A DNA stretch of 64,000 nucleotides. Source: Halomonas sp. A40-4 (GTDB taxonomy: Bacteria > Pseudomonadota > Gammaproteobacteria > Pseudomonadales > Halomonadaceae). Of the stretch, positions 9,088 through 17,202 are shown piece after piece. Below the pieces are notes generated by a model. That model was not told where the DNA came from and made no database searches. It worked only from the letters and a program-made list of their open reading frames with translations. Positions within the stretch are counted from its first letter, which is position 1. Every line of letters starts with the position of its first letter. Made by a program: the position numbers and the translations under genes. The DNA is taken from positions 3,968,001 through 4,032,000 of the forward strand of contig NZ_CP065230.1 of NCBI RefSeq assembly GCF_015767635.1. Reading direction: 5' to 3'.

Positions 9088-10281
9088 CTAGAACTGGAAG
9101 GTGGCACTTGCCTGCAGTCGGCTTGCATCATTGGCATCACCGTTCACCTGCTCGATATCGGCATGCTGGTATTCGAGACCGACCGCCATGCGTTCGGTGA
9201 CGTCCCAGATGACGTTGGCAAACGCGTAGTCAAGGGTTTCGAAATGATCGCCATAGCCAGACGGCAAATCCTGCTCCAGGCGCGAAACGCCGGCGGAACT
9301 GAACCAGCTGTCCGTCCAGTAATGATTGAGCGACAGACCAAATGCCTGGGTCTCGATCGTTTCGATGTCAGTACCCTCCACATAAACGTCCGGGGCATTA
9401 CGGTGACCCACATTACCGGGATTCCCCATATAGTTACCGATGCCCTCGCCGAAGGTAGCGCTGCCCCGCAAGCTGGTCGTCGAGCTGAAGGGCATATTGA
9501 ACTGCGCCTGAATCCCATAGCCAGTGGCGTCGTCATCGATGGTGTTGGTGATGTTATTGGTCGACAGTTGACGCGCGATCCCCGACAGGGCAAACAGGCG
9601 CTTGTATTCATAGCGCAGCGTCAAGTCGGGCAGTTGGCTCTCGCCATCGGCAACGTCGGCGTCATTGCGAGCAATGACGGTGGTGGGATTTTCCAGGGCA
9701 GCCGAAAACGTACCGTCGCCCACCGGCTGCGTATAGCGTAACTGCGCCTGCCGCTCGAAGGCGTAGCCCTTGGGGTCGCCTAACGCCAGCGTACGCGTAC
9801 CGCCCACAAAGCTCATGAAGTTTGACCATGTCTGCCCGGCTAGAAAGCCATTGAGCTCCCCGTAGGCATGGCGCAGGCCAAATTTGCCGTCGGGGACAAA
9901 GTGCCCCTCGAAGTAAGTCGATAGACGCCCATAGTCGGTTTGGGTCTGCGTACGAAAATTCAGGCGTGACTCATAGGCCGTAAAGCTGGTGCGACCATCG
10001 GTCTTGTTGCCCGGATTCATGACCGCGTAAGGGTTGGTCGATGTGCCCAGGTCGTAATCGAAGTCGTAAAAAGCATCAAGCTTGACGTACCCGCCGAAGG
10101 CGATATCTGTTTGCGTGCCGGGAATATTGATCGTCGACCGATGGTTCCAGGGCGGGCCTACGCGGCTTGGCTCACCGGTTACCACGGGTTCCCCTGCTTC
10201 CACTACGTCAAAGGCATGGGCCTGAGCAGCAAAAGCACAGGGTGTCAGAAGGGCGCATGCAACAAAACGGTTCATTTTCAT
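9088..10281 (-). CDS. DcaP-like outer membrane porin
   Basis: Outer-membrane beta-barrel protein of 397 residues. A signal peptide (MKMNRFVACALLTPCAFAAQAHA) is followed by the DcaP-type start of the barrel (INIPGTQTDIAFGGYVKLDAFYDFD). The last residue is Phe in ATFQF, the recognition signal for barrel insertion. DcaP porins form trimers that pass dicarboxylic and other acidic solutes. Position between the ferulate thiolase and vanR suggests it admits aromatic acids such as vanillate, which is inference. It has its own terminator at 9001-9023. The ribosome site is weak (AGAGAT before the ATG). Confidence 0.85.
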   Translation of the reverse strand: MKMNRFVACALLTPCAFAAQAHAFDVVEAGEPVVTGEPSRVGPPWNHRSTINIPGTQTDIAFGGYVKLDAFYDFDYDLGTSTNPYAVMNPGNKTDGRTSFTAYESRLNFRTQTQTDYGRLSTYFEGHFVPDGKFGLRHAYGELNGFLAGQTWSNFMSFVGGTRTLALGDPKGYAFERQAQLRYTQPVGDGTFSAALENPTTVIARNDADVADGESQLPDLTLRYEYKRLFALSGIARQLSTNNITNTIDDDATGYGIQAQFNMPFSSTTSLRGSATFGEGIGNYMGNPGNVGHRNAPDVYVEGTDIETIETQAFGLSLNHYWTDSWFSSAGVSRLEQDLPSGYGDHFETLDYAFANVIWDVTERMAVGLEYQHADIEQVNGDANDASRLQASATFQF

Positions 10282-10363
10282 TGTTGATCTCTGCTTTTAG
10301 TGTCGAGTCTAATTGTATTTGTTCTCAATGCGAACGCTGATCCGCATTACGTACTAAAGCTGC

Positions 10364-10397
10364 AAAAAAAACCTCCACCTGTCAATTAAGGCGGAGG
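10364..10397 (-). terminator. intrinsic terminator of vanR
   Basis: Minus strand: a stem CCTCC-A-CCT with AGG-C-GGAGG around an 8-base loop, followed by eight T. It lies about 100 bases after the vanR stop. The stretch between stop and hairpin (10398-10496) is AT-rich without any recognisable gene. Confidence 0.75.
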
Positions 10398-10496
10398 TCT
10401 TATCTGATTGAGATAACCCAAACTATTGATTAAATAGAATTTTAAATATTTTATACTTTGGTTTAATTACACATTAAAACTAAATAACTCTTCGCT

Positions 10497-11174
10497 TCAG
10501 GGGTTATCAGCCAGCAGCTCGGGATAACGCAGCCCAATCAGCGCGTGCTCACGCATCAACATTTCCGCACGGGCACCTTCCCCTGACTTAAGCGACTGAA
10601 ATATAAGCTCATGATGAAACTGGGCCAGCTGCAGTTTCTTGAACTCTCGCGCCAAATCCTCGCTATCGATAATGATGGAGTCGGCGGCAGCAAAAGGAAG
10701 ATGGTTATTTCGCGAAATGGCATCGGCCACCACACGGCTATCGGCAGCCCCCACAATGCTGCCATGGAAGTGTGAATTGATATCGCTCCATTGATTGATA
10801 TCGGTTTCCAAAAGGTACCCTTTATCCAGTAGCTGCCTGCCTTTTTGGATCCAAAAACCCAGTGACTCGGCCACATCTTGCGGCATGCCCCGCTCCGCCA
10901 GGCGTCGGGCGGCCAGCCCCTCCAACACCCCGCGGACCTCAACGGCGCAGTGAACATCGGCCTGGGTAAACTCACGCACCATGAATCCCCGCTTGCCCGC
11001 ACGCTGGAGCAATCCCTCCTGCTCCAGCGTGCGAAACGCCAGGCGCACCGGCGTTCTTGAAACACCGAACTGCTCGGCTACCGCCTCTTCCCCAAGACGC
11101 TCTCCTGGGTGGTAGTGGCCCGCACCTATCAGCTTGCGGAGCCGACTGACCAGGCTTTTATCGTTGTCACTCAT
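10497..11174 (-). CDS. vanR: GntR (FCD) family regulator VanR
   Basis: Transcriptional regulator of 225 residues with an N-terminal winged helix (LGEEAVAEQFGVSRTPVRLAFRTLEQEGLL, about 27-56) and an all-helical FCD ligand domain. It is divergent from vanA with a 150-base spacer. GntR-type VanR proteins repress vanAB until vanillate binds. The known operator of the Caulobacter protein is the palindrome ATTGGATCCAAT, and a 10-of-12 match lies at the vanA promoter here (11267-11278). A perfect 16-base palindrome with the same core lies inside this gene (10842-10857). The identity as VanR rests on family, context and operator together. Confidence 0.88.
   Translation of the reverse strand: MSDNDKSLVSRLRKLIGAGHYHPGERLGEEAVAEQFGVSRTPVRLAFRTLEQEGLLQRAGKRGFMVREFTQADVHCAVEVRGVLEGLAARRLAERGMPQDVAESLGFWIQKGRQLLDKGYLLETDINQWSDINSHFHGSIVGAADSRVVADAISRNNHLPFAAADSIIIDSEDLAREFKKLQLAQFHHELIFQSLKSGEGARAEMLMREHALIGLRYPELLADNP
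10842..10857. repeat. perfect 16-base palindrome inside vanR with VanR-operator core
   Basis: TTTTTGGATCCAAAAA lies within the vanR coding region, where it encodes part of GFWIQKG. Its inner 12 bases match the known VanR operator at 10 of 12 positions. It might be a secondary binding site for autorepression, or a coincidence of codons. Confidence 0.45.
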
Positions 11175-11237
11175 GTGGTTTTTCTCTCATATCAACAAGA
11201 TTTAGCGGTGAACCAGCGCACGCTACGAAAGTATAGG

Positions 11238-11278
11238 TTGACGGTAAAAACCCTTCTAGCCTTTACTCTGGATCCAAT
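11238..11278 (+). promoter_or_regulatory. vanA promoter with VanR-type operator
   Basis: TTGACG (11238-11243) is a good -35. The -10 is weak (CTTTAC, 17 bases on). TCTGGATCCAAT at 11267-11278 matches the palindromic VanR operator ATTGGATCCAAT at 10 of 12 positions and covers the expected transcription start, so bound VanR would block initiation. The vanA start codon is 47 bases downstream. Confidence 0.65.
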
Positions 11279-11324
11279 AACAATGATTCAAATACCCATC
11301 AACAATACCAAGAAGGAGTTGACC

Positions 11325-12392
11325 GTGACACAACAAGCCCCCTATCCAATGAACACATGGTACGTCGCCTGCACCCCTGATGAGCTTACCGACAAGCCGC
11401 TCGGGCGAACTATTTGCAATAAGCAACTAGTTTTCTTCCGCGGCGATGAAGGTCGCGTTGCTGCCGTGGAGGACTTCTGTCCTCATCGCGGCGCTCCACT
11501 CTCACTGGGCTTTGTCCGTGATGGCAAGCTGGTGTGCGGTTACCACGGCCTCGAGATGAACTGCAGCGGCAAATGCGACAGCATGCCCGGTCAGCGGGTT
11601 CGCGGCTTTCCAAGCAACCGCGCCTATCCCGTTGAAGAACGTCATGGCTTTATCTGGATCTGGCCGGGCGACCCCGAAAAGGCTGACGCCGACCTGATTC
11701 CCGAGCTGCACTGGGCCAATAATCCCGACTGGGCTTATGGCGGCGGCCTTTACCATATTCAGTGTGAATATCGCCTGATGATCGACAACCTCATGGACCT
11801 TACCCATGAGACCTATGTGCATGCCTCCAGCATTGGCCAACCCGAGATAGAAGAGGCGGCGCCGGACACAACGGTAAACGGCGATGAAGTGGTCACCAGC
11901 CGTGAAATGGAAAACATACCCGCGCCGCCTTTCTGGCAGGCCGCCCTCAAGGGGAACGGGCTGGCTGACGATGTGCCCGTAGACCGCTGGCAGATCTGCC
12001 GCTTTACCCCACCCAGCCATGTGTTAATCGACGTCGGCGTAGCCCACGCAGGCAATGGCGGGGCCAACGCACCGGCCAATGTCAAAGCCTCAAGTATCGT
12101 GGTCGACTTTATCACCCCGGAGACCGATACCTCTATCTGGTACTTCTGGGGCATGGCCCGCAACTTCAAGCCGGAAGACCAAGCGCTTACCGATAAGATT
12201 CGCGAGGGTCAGGGCAAGATCTTCGAAGAGGATCTTGAGATGCTCGAGGCACAGCAGCGCAACCTGCTGCTCTACCCCGACCGCCAACTGCTGAAACTCA
12301 ATATTGACGGTGGGGGCGTACAGGCGCGCCGCATTATTGATCGCATCTTAAAAGAGGAGCAGGCCGAGCAACCCCAGGAGGCAACGGCATGA
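11325..12392 (+). CDS. vanA: vanillate O-demethylase oxygenase subunit
   Basis: Rieske non-heme iron oxygenase, 355 residues from a GTG start with AAGGAG six bases upstream. The Rieske [2Fe-2S] ligands are Cys52-x-His54 and Cys71-x2-His74 (FCPHRGAPLS, VCGYHG). The mononuclear iron site is in DNLMDLTHETYVH, with His161 and His166. The enzyme removes the methyl group of vanillate as formaldehyde, giving protocatechuate. The stop overlaps the vanB start (ATGA), so the two subunits are translationally coupled. Although the frame is open well upstream of this start, residues before MTQQAPYPMNTWY do not belong to the family. Confidence 0.95.
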   Translation: MTQQAPYPMNTWYVACTPDELTDKPLGRTICNKQLVFFRGDEGRVAAVEDFCPHRGAPLSLGFVRDGKLVCGYHGLEMNCSGKCDSMPGQRVRGFPSNRAYPVEERHGFIWIWPGDPEKADADLIPELHWANNPDWAYGGGLYHIQCEYRLMIDNLMDLTHETYVHASSIGQPEIEEAAPDTTVNGDEVVTSREMENIPAPPFWQAALKGNGLADDVPVDRWQICRFTPPSHVLIDVGVAHAGNGGANAPANVKASSIVVDFITPETDTSIWYFWGMARNFKPEDQALTDKIREGQGKIFEEDLEMLEAQQRNLLLYPDRQLLKLNIDGGGVQARRIIDRILKEEQAEQPQEATA

Positions 12393-13357
12393 GCCACCCC
12401 TCTCTATCGCTTATTGTCGAGGTAAAAGCTCGCCATGAGGAGGCGCTGGGCATCGCCACCTTCGAGCTTGCCGACCCGCATGGCCGTCCGCTTCCGCCCT
12501 TCAGCGCAGGCGCCCATATCGACGTGCAGGTCAAGGAGGGCGTGATACGACAGTACTCGCTGTGCAATCACTCGGAGGAGCGGGATCGCTACTTGATCGG
12601 CGTATTGCGAGACGAAGCCTCCCGTGGAGGCTCCGTCGCCATGCACGATGAGATAAAAGAGGGTGACTTCCTGCTCATCAGCGCCCCTAAAAACCACTTC
12701 CCGCTCAAGCCAGCTAAGCGAACGTATCTGCTGGCGGGCGGGATTGGCATCACCCCGTTGCTGTGCATGGCAGAACGGCTGGCGCGCACCGAGACAGACT
12801 TCGCGCTGCACTACTGTGCACGCTCCGCCGAGCGCATGGCCTTTCGCGAGCGTATCGAGGCATCAAGTTTTGCCGATAAAGCGCACTTCTACCTGGACGA
12901 TGACACTGCGTCCCCAGCCCTCGACCTGGAAAAACTGCTCGGTGAGCCAGACGCTGATGCCCAGGTCTATGTCTGCGGCCCGGGCGGCTTTATCGACGCC
13001 GTCATCTCGACGGGTAAACGGTGTGGCTGGCCAGACGAGCAGCTGCACACCGAGTACTTTGCCGGTGCGGAGACCGCCTCAGAAGACGACGGCAGCTTCG
13101 AGGTACGCATTGCCAGCAGCGGCGCGGCCTTTACCGTCCCCGCCGATAAAACCGTCCACCAGGTGCTGGCTGAAAATGGCATCGAGATCATGGTGTCCTG
13201 CGAGCAGGGGGTCTGCGGCACCTGCCTGACCGGTGTGCTTGAAGGCGAACCCGACCACCGGGATCTATACCTGGAGGACGATGAACACGCGGCCAACGAT
13301 CAGTTCACACCCTGTTGCTCCAGAGCCAAGAGCAAAACGCTTGTGCTGGATCTCTAA
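12389..13357 (+). CDS. vanB: vanillate O-demethylase reductase subunit
   Basis: Class IA ferredoxin-type reductase of 322 residues that passes electrons from NAD(P)H to VanA. Domains in order: FMN-binding barrel with RQYSL (54-58), nucleotide-binding domain with AGGIGITP (116-123) and CGPGGF (196-201), and a C-terminal plant-type [2Fe-2S] domain with Cys271, Cys276, Cys279 and Cys309. The start overlaps the vanA stop by four bases. A 12-base tandem repeat begins 13 bases after its stop, followed by a TRAP binding-protein gene that is probably in the same operon. Confidence 0.95.
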   Translation: MSHPSLSLIVEVKARHEEALGIATFELADPHGRPLPPFSAGAHIDVQVKEGVIRQYSLCNHSEERDRYLIGVLRDEASRGGSVAMHDEIKEGDFLLISAPKNHFPLKPAKRTYLLAGGIGITPLLCMAERLARTETDFALHYCARSAERMAFRERIEASSFADKAHFYLDDDTASPALDLEKLLGEPDADAQVYVCGPGGFIDAVISTGKRCGWPDEQLHTEYFAGAETASEDDGSFEVRIASSGAAFTVPADKTVHQVLAENGIEIMVSCEQGVCGTCLTGVLEGEPDHRDLYLEDDEHAANDQFTPCCSRAKSKTLVLDL

Positions 13358-13370
13358 GCCACCATAAAAG

Positions 13371-13430
13371 CCGTCTCAAGAACCGTCTCAAGAACCGTCT
13401 CAAAAACCATCTCAAGAACAATCACAAAAA
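13371..13430 (+). repeat. 12-base tandem repeat, five units
   Basis: Five head-to-tail units of CCGTCTCAAGAA, which become less exact from left to right: two identical, then CCGTCTCAAAAA, CCATCTCAAGAA and CAATCACAAAAA. They fill the space between vanB and the dctP gene. The number of units may vary between strains by slippage and change the vanB-dctP spacing. Confidence 0.8.
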
Positions 13431-13465
13431 CGTACTCCCGTTGACTAGATATGAGGATAACGACA

Positions 13466-14488
13466 ATGAAAAAACAGTCCCGCCACCTGGCCAAGGCAAC
13501 TCTGTTTGGCGTACTCGCCGCGTCACTTGCCGCCTCCACCGTGGAGGCCAGTACCACCCTCAGAGTGGCACACGTCTGGCCGGGCGGCTCCATGATCGAC
13601 CGCGAGCTGTTTCAGGCCTGGGCGGAAAGCGTCGAAGAGGCTTCCGACGGTCAGTTGAGCGTGGAAATTTTCCCCAGCCAGACCCTCGCCAAGTCTGACA
13701 AGACCTATGAAAGCGCCGTGATGGGCATCGCTGATATTGGCGCTTCCGCCCAAGGGTACACGGCAGGCCGCTTTCCTCTGACCCAGGTGGTTGAGCTGCC
13801 GGGGGTATCATCAAGTGCCCGCCAGGGTGCCTGTATTCTTCAATCACTTTACGACCAAGGCCACTTTGAGGAGGAGTACGCCGACACGCGCCCTCTGTTC
13901 CTGTTCACGACCGGCCCAGGTTATCTGCATACCAAGGATCAACGGATTGAAACACCGGCAGACCTTGAGGGGCTTCGCTTACGCCGCCCTACGCCGGTGG
14001 TGGGTGATATGTTCGAACGCCTGGGCGCCCAGGCGGTGGGTATGCCAGCGCCAGATGTGTTTACCGCCATGCAGCGTGGCGTCGTCGACGGCCTCAGCTT
14101 CAACTGGGAAGGCATGAAGACCTTCCGGCTGAACGAACTGGCGCAGTACCATACCGAAGTTCCCCTGTATGACCTTTCGCTGTTCGCCACCATGAGCCAG
14201 CGCAGCTACGACCGCCTGCCAGCTGATTTGCAGCAGGTGATCGATGACCACAGCGGGTTGGAGTGGTCGCTTCGCGCGGCGGAAGTTTACGACGAGATGA
14301 TACGCCAAGGGCGCGAAGAAGCCGTCGAGGCAGGGCATGAGTTCGTCGTCATCGACGACGCGCTGGAAGACCCTGAATGGGGCCCGGTGCTGCAGCAAAC
14401 CATTGATAACTACCTGGAAGACATTGGCGGCGCTGCCAACGACATCTACAACGCCGCAATGGAGTTAAAGCAAAGCTGCTCTGCGTAA
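13466..14488 (+). CDS. TRAP transporter substrate-binding protein DctP, no membrane partner adjacent
   Basis: Periplasmic TRAP binding protein, 340 residues, with a signal peptide (MKKQSRHLAKATLFGVL, cleavage probably after VEA) and the family Arg in LEGLRLR (Arg173) that holds the ligand carboxylate. GAGGAT lies before the ATG at 13466; an earlier in-frame ATG at 13451 has none. No dctQ or dctM is next to it. It follows vanA-vanB in the same direction, so vanillate or a related methoxybenzoate is the likely ligand. It would need to use a DctQM pair encoded elsewhere, for example 3025-4943. It resembles the truncated DctP at the window start. Confidence 0.9.
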   Translation: MKKQSRHLAKATLFGVLAASLAASTVEASTTLRVAHVWPGGSMIDRELFQAWAESVEEASDGQLSVEIFPSQTLAKSDKTYESAVMGIADIGASAQGYTAGRFPLTQVVELPGVSSSARQGACILQSLYDQGHFEEEYADTRPLFLFTTGPGYLHTKDQRIETPADLEGLRLRRPTPVVGDMFERLGAQAVGMPAPDVFTAMQRGVVDGLSFNWEGMKTFRLNELAQYHTEVPLYDLSLFATMSQRSYDRLPADLQQVIDDHSGLEWSLRAAEVYDEMIRQGREEAVEAGHEFVVIDDALEDPEWGPVLQQTIDNYLEDIGGAANDIYNAAMELKQSCSA

Positions 14489-14529
14489 CGTAACAATAGA
14501 GGGCGTCTTCCTTATTTCCAGACTGAAAA

Positions 14530-14549
14530 GGGCAGCCATTTGGCTGCCC
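14530..14549. terminator. bidirectional terminator hairpin between dctP and pcaG
   Basis: Perfect 8-base stem GGGCAGCC-ATTT-GGCTGCCC between two converging genes. On the minus strand it is followed by TTTT, so it should end the pca operon; it can serve the plus strand as well. Confidence 0.7.
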
Positions 14550-14577
14550 TCATCGTTGCATGCACCTCAGGCATGTA

Positions 14578-15222
14578 TCAAAAATCAAAAAATACCGTCT
14601 CGCCTTCGCCCTGCAGGCGGATATCAAAGCGATAACGCACCTTGCCGTCCACCTCTTCGCGCCTGGCGATCAGGGTCTGGCGGCGCGTCGGCGATTCGAT
14701 ACGCGTAAGCACCGGGCACTGGGCGTTCGCTTCAACCTCATCATCGAAGTAAAGCCGTGTTTGCAGGTGAATATTGACCCCCCGGGCAAAGACCGCCAGG
14801 TTAATGTGCGGCGCCATCAGTTGCCCGCTGGGGTGTTTCACCGCGCCGGGCTTGATGGTGGTCAGCGACCACTCGCTGCCGTGATCAAAGGTGGTAGCGG
14901 TCCGGCCGAAGCTGTTGAACGGCTTGCCGAGGTCGTAATCGGTCTGGTAGTTGCCGTTGGCATCGGCCTGCCAGGCTTCTAGAAACGCATCGCGCACCAA
15001 GTCGCCATTGCCGTCGATCACGTTGCCCACGATCTCGATAGGCTCACCCTCGGCGTCGGGCTTGGCCATCTCGTTCCAGACCTCTTCATCCCGAACGGGG
15101 TTGCCGGCTGCGGCGAGCGCCAGACCAATATGCACATAGGGGCCGGCGGTTTGCGACGCCGTTTCGCGCAGCATCAGCTCGCTGGCTGGCTGGGTGTTGG
15201 GTTGAATAGCGGGTTGTTGCAT
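14578..15222 (-). CDS. pcaG: protocatechuate 3,4-dioxygenase alpha subunit
   Basis: Alpha subunit of the ring-opening dioxygenase, 214 residues. The start at 15222 is chosen because GGGGGA precedes the ATG and the open frame before it overlaps pcaH. SQTAGPYVHIGL (24-35) and the later segment LMAPHINLAVFARGVNIHLQTRLYF are typical. Like other alpha subunits it lacks the complete iron ligand set, which is in PcaH. The pair converts protocatechuate to 3-carboxy-cis,cis-muconate. It is last in the operon pcaI-J-F-DC-H-G, 16 bases after pcaH. Confidence 0.94.
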   Translation of the reverse strand: MQQPAIQPNTQPASELMLRETASQTAGPYVHIGLALAAAGNPVRDEEVWNEMAKPDAEGEPIEIVGNVIDGNGDLVRDAFLEAWQADANGNYQTDYDLGKPFNSFGRTATTFDHGSEWSLTTIKPGAVKHPSGQLMAPHINLAVFARGVNIHLQTRLYFDDEVEANAQCPVLTRIESPTRRQTLIARREEVDGKVRYRFDIRLQGEGETVFFDF

Positions 15223-15238
15223 GATGATCCCCCTGGCC

Positions 15239-15961
15239 TTACTGGTTTTCGAAGTAGGTTTGCAGCTCGCCGCGCACCACGATGTCAAAGCGGTAGGCCA
15301 GGCAGTCCATCGGTTTACTGTGCGCCATATCGAGTCGGCCGATCATGGTGTCCACTGCCTCAGGATCGCTGAGCGTATGCACAATGGGGCAAAGCGGAAT
15401 CAGCGGATCACCTTCAAAATACATCTGCGTAATCAAACGAGTAGAGATTGAAGGCCCGGTCACCGAGACATGGATATGGGCCGGGCGCCAGCTATTCACA
15501 TCGTTGGGCCAGGGATAGGGGCCGGGCTTGATGGTGCGGAAACGGTACCCCCCCTGATCGTCGGTCAAGCAGCGCCCGACACCGCCGAAATGGGGATCCA
15601 AAGGCGCCAGATAGGCGTCCTTTTTATGCCGATAGCGGCCGCCGGCATTGGCCTGCCACATCTCGACCAGGGTATGCGGTACGGGCTTGCCGAACTGATC
15701 GACGACGCGACCATGCATGATGATCCGCTCCCCCTGGGGCAGCCCCTCCCCCTGGGAAAAGTTCATCAGCAGGTCGTTATCGTGGGGCCCCATGCGCAGA
15801 TGGCTGAAATCGGGGCCAGTCAATTCAGACACGGTGGGTTGCTGCATGCTCACCAGCGCCTGCTGCGGCGAGCGTGGCACCGAGGTTTTATAGCCCGGGG
15901 CGTAGGCAGGCGGATGCCAATCTCGGTCACGTGCTACAAAGCGTTTGTTGTCGTGGCTCAT
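15239..15961 (-). CDS. pcaH: protocatechuate 3,4-dioxygenase beta subunit
   Basis: Iron-carrying beta subunit, 240 residues. The ferric ligands can be placed: Tyr110 (GGRYRHK), Tyr149 ([10 protein letters not shown]), His162 and His164 (RPAHIHVSV), which parallels Tyr108, Tyr147, His160 and His162 of the Pseudomonas putida enzyme. ATG at 15961 has GAGAGG upstream; a GTG one codon earlier is an alternative. The intradiol cleavage product goes to PcaB, encoded upstream at 20201-21538. Confidence 0.95.
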   Translation of the reverse strand: MSHDNKRFVARDRDWHPPAYAPGYKTSVPRSPQQALVSMQQPTVSELTGPDFSHLRMGPHDNDLLMNFSQGEGLPQGERIIMHGRVVDQFGKPVPHTLVEMWQANAGGRYRHKKDAYLAPLDPHFGGVGRCLTDDQGGYRFRTIKPGPYPWPNDVNSWRPAHIHVSVTGPSISTRLITQMYFEGDPLIPLCPIVHTLSDPEAVDTMIGRLDMAHSKPMDCLAYRFDIVVRGELQTYFENQ

Positions 15962-15994
15962 CACCCTTACCTCTCGTTCGTTAACATGTCTCGC

Positions 15995-17191
15995 CTATTC
16001 ACCCCAACCCAACTCTTTAGCGAGGGCAAAGGCGTGATTGGCGGCTGGCACGCCGCCGTAAATCGCCACGTGCATCAGCACCTGGCGCAGCTCCGCCTCC
16101 GTTAGGCCAATACGCTGGGCGGTTTTCAAGTGCAGTGTGAGCTCTTCGCGCCCTAGCGCGGCAAGAATCCCGGTGGTGATCATGCTGCGCTCACGGCGGG
16201 TTAAATCATCGTTGCTCCACAGCTCGCCCCAGGCCAGGCGGGTAATCATCTGCTGGAAGGGGGCATCCAGGCTGTTCGCATTGGCGGTGGAGCGCTCAAC
16301 GTGTGCGTCGCCCAACACCTGCTTGCGGGTTTCCAGGCCGGTCGCGTACGCCACGCCGTGGTTGGCCACGTCGCCCAGATCCGTTGCCAGCACCCCGAGG
16401 AGCTTTTGCGCGAACAGCGTCGGGGCTTCTACCGAGGGTACATGGCCGACACTGTCAAAAATCTCCAGCGGTGCGTCATCGAGCTCTGCCGCCAGGGCTT
16501 CCAGCGTCGCGGGCGGCGTGGCCAGATCTTCGCTTCCGCCAAACAGCTGTACTTTGACCTTATTAGGAACGACCTTATGAAGGGCGCTCTTACCCGAGAG
16601 CTTTCCAGTGAACGTATCGCGGCCAAGCATCTCACACAGCTGAGCGTAGGACTCATCGTCGCCACGGCCCATCTGGGTGCACCAGCCCGCTTTCAGCGCC
16701 GGGCTTGCCTCAAACGCCTTTGGCGCAAACCAGCGCGGCACGATTTCCTCAGACATCGACGCCAGGCCCTCCTGGCGCACGCGGCCTGCACGGGTGTTCC
16801 ACAGTTCCGGGTTGCCGATCACCGCCCCGGTGTTAGTCAGCGTCGCGGAGAGCAGGCGGTCGCCATGCGCAGCAATCAACTGCTGGCCGACGACACCGCC
16901 AATGGAGGTACCGGCAAAGTGAAAGCGCTCAGCGCCCGCCAGCTCTGCCAATGCCAGCGCCTCAGCGGCTAAATCAGCGGGCGTGATCTGCTCGCCGCTG
17001 ACCGCCTGGCTGGCACCGTGGCCGGGGAGATCCCAGGTCAGCACCCGGTAGCGGGGCAGCAGCGCGTGAATCACGTCGTCCCAAACCGACTGGCTCATGC
17101 CCAGCGGGTGCGCCAGCACAACCAGCGGGTTTACGTCTGCGCCGAGCAGCCGGTACGCGACGCTGCGGCCATTGATGCTATGAAATGCCAT
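15995..17191 (-). CDS. pcaDC: fused 3-oxoadipate enol-lactonase / 4-carboxymuconolactone decarboxylase
   Basis: Bifunctional protein of 398 residues. Residues 1 to about 262 are an alpha/beta hydrolase (enol-lactonase, PcaD) with the nucleophile Ser96 in GTSIGG and the catalytic His in VGHVPS. Residues about 270-398 are a carboxymuconolactone decarboxylase (PcaC) domain with GVPAANHAF near the end. The fusion joins consecutive steps: decarboxylation of the lactone formed by PcaB, then hydrolysis to 3-oxoadipate. In many Pseudomonas strains the two are separate genes; fused forms (PcaL/PcaDC) are known in several other bacteria. GGAGA precedes the ATG. It is 11 bases after pcaF. Confidence 0.94.
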   Translation of the reverse strand: MAFHSINGRSVAYRLLGADVNPLVVLAHPLGMSQSVWDDVIHALLPRYRVLTWDLPGHGASQAVSGEQITPADLAAEALALAELAGAERFHFAGTSIGGVVGQQLIAAHGDRLLSATLTNTGAVIGNPELWNTRAGRVRQEGLASMSEEIVPRWFAPKAFEASPALKAGWCTQMGRGDDESYAQLCEMLGRDTFTGKLSGKSALHKVVPNKVKVQLFGGSEDLATPPATLEALAAELDDAPLEIFDSVGHVPSVEAPTLFAQKLLGVLATDLGDVANHGVAYATGLETRKQVLGDAHVERSTANANSLDAPFQQMITRLAWGELWSNDDLTRRERSMITTGILAALGREELTLHLKTAQRIGLTEAELRQVLMHVAIYGGVPAANHAFALAKELGWGE

Positions 17192-17202
17192 GACGGTCTC
17201 CG

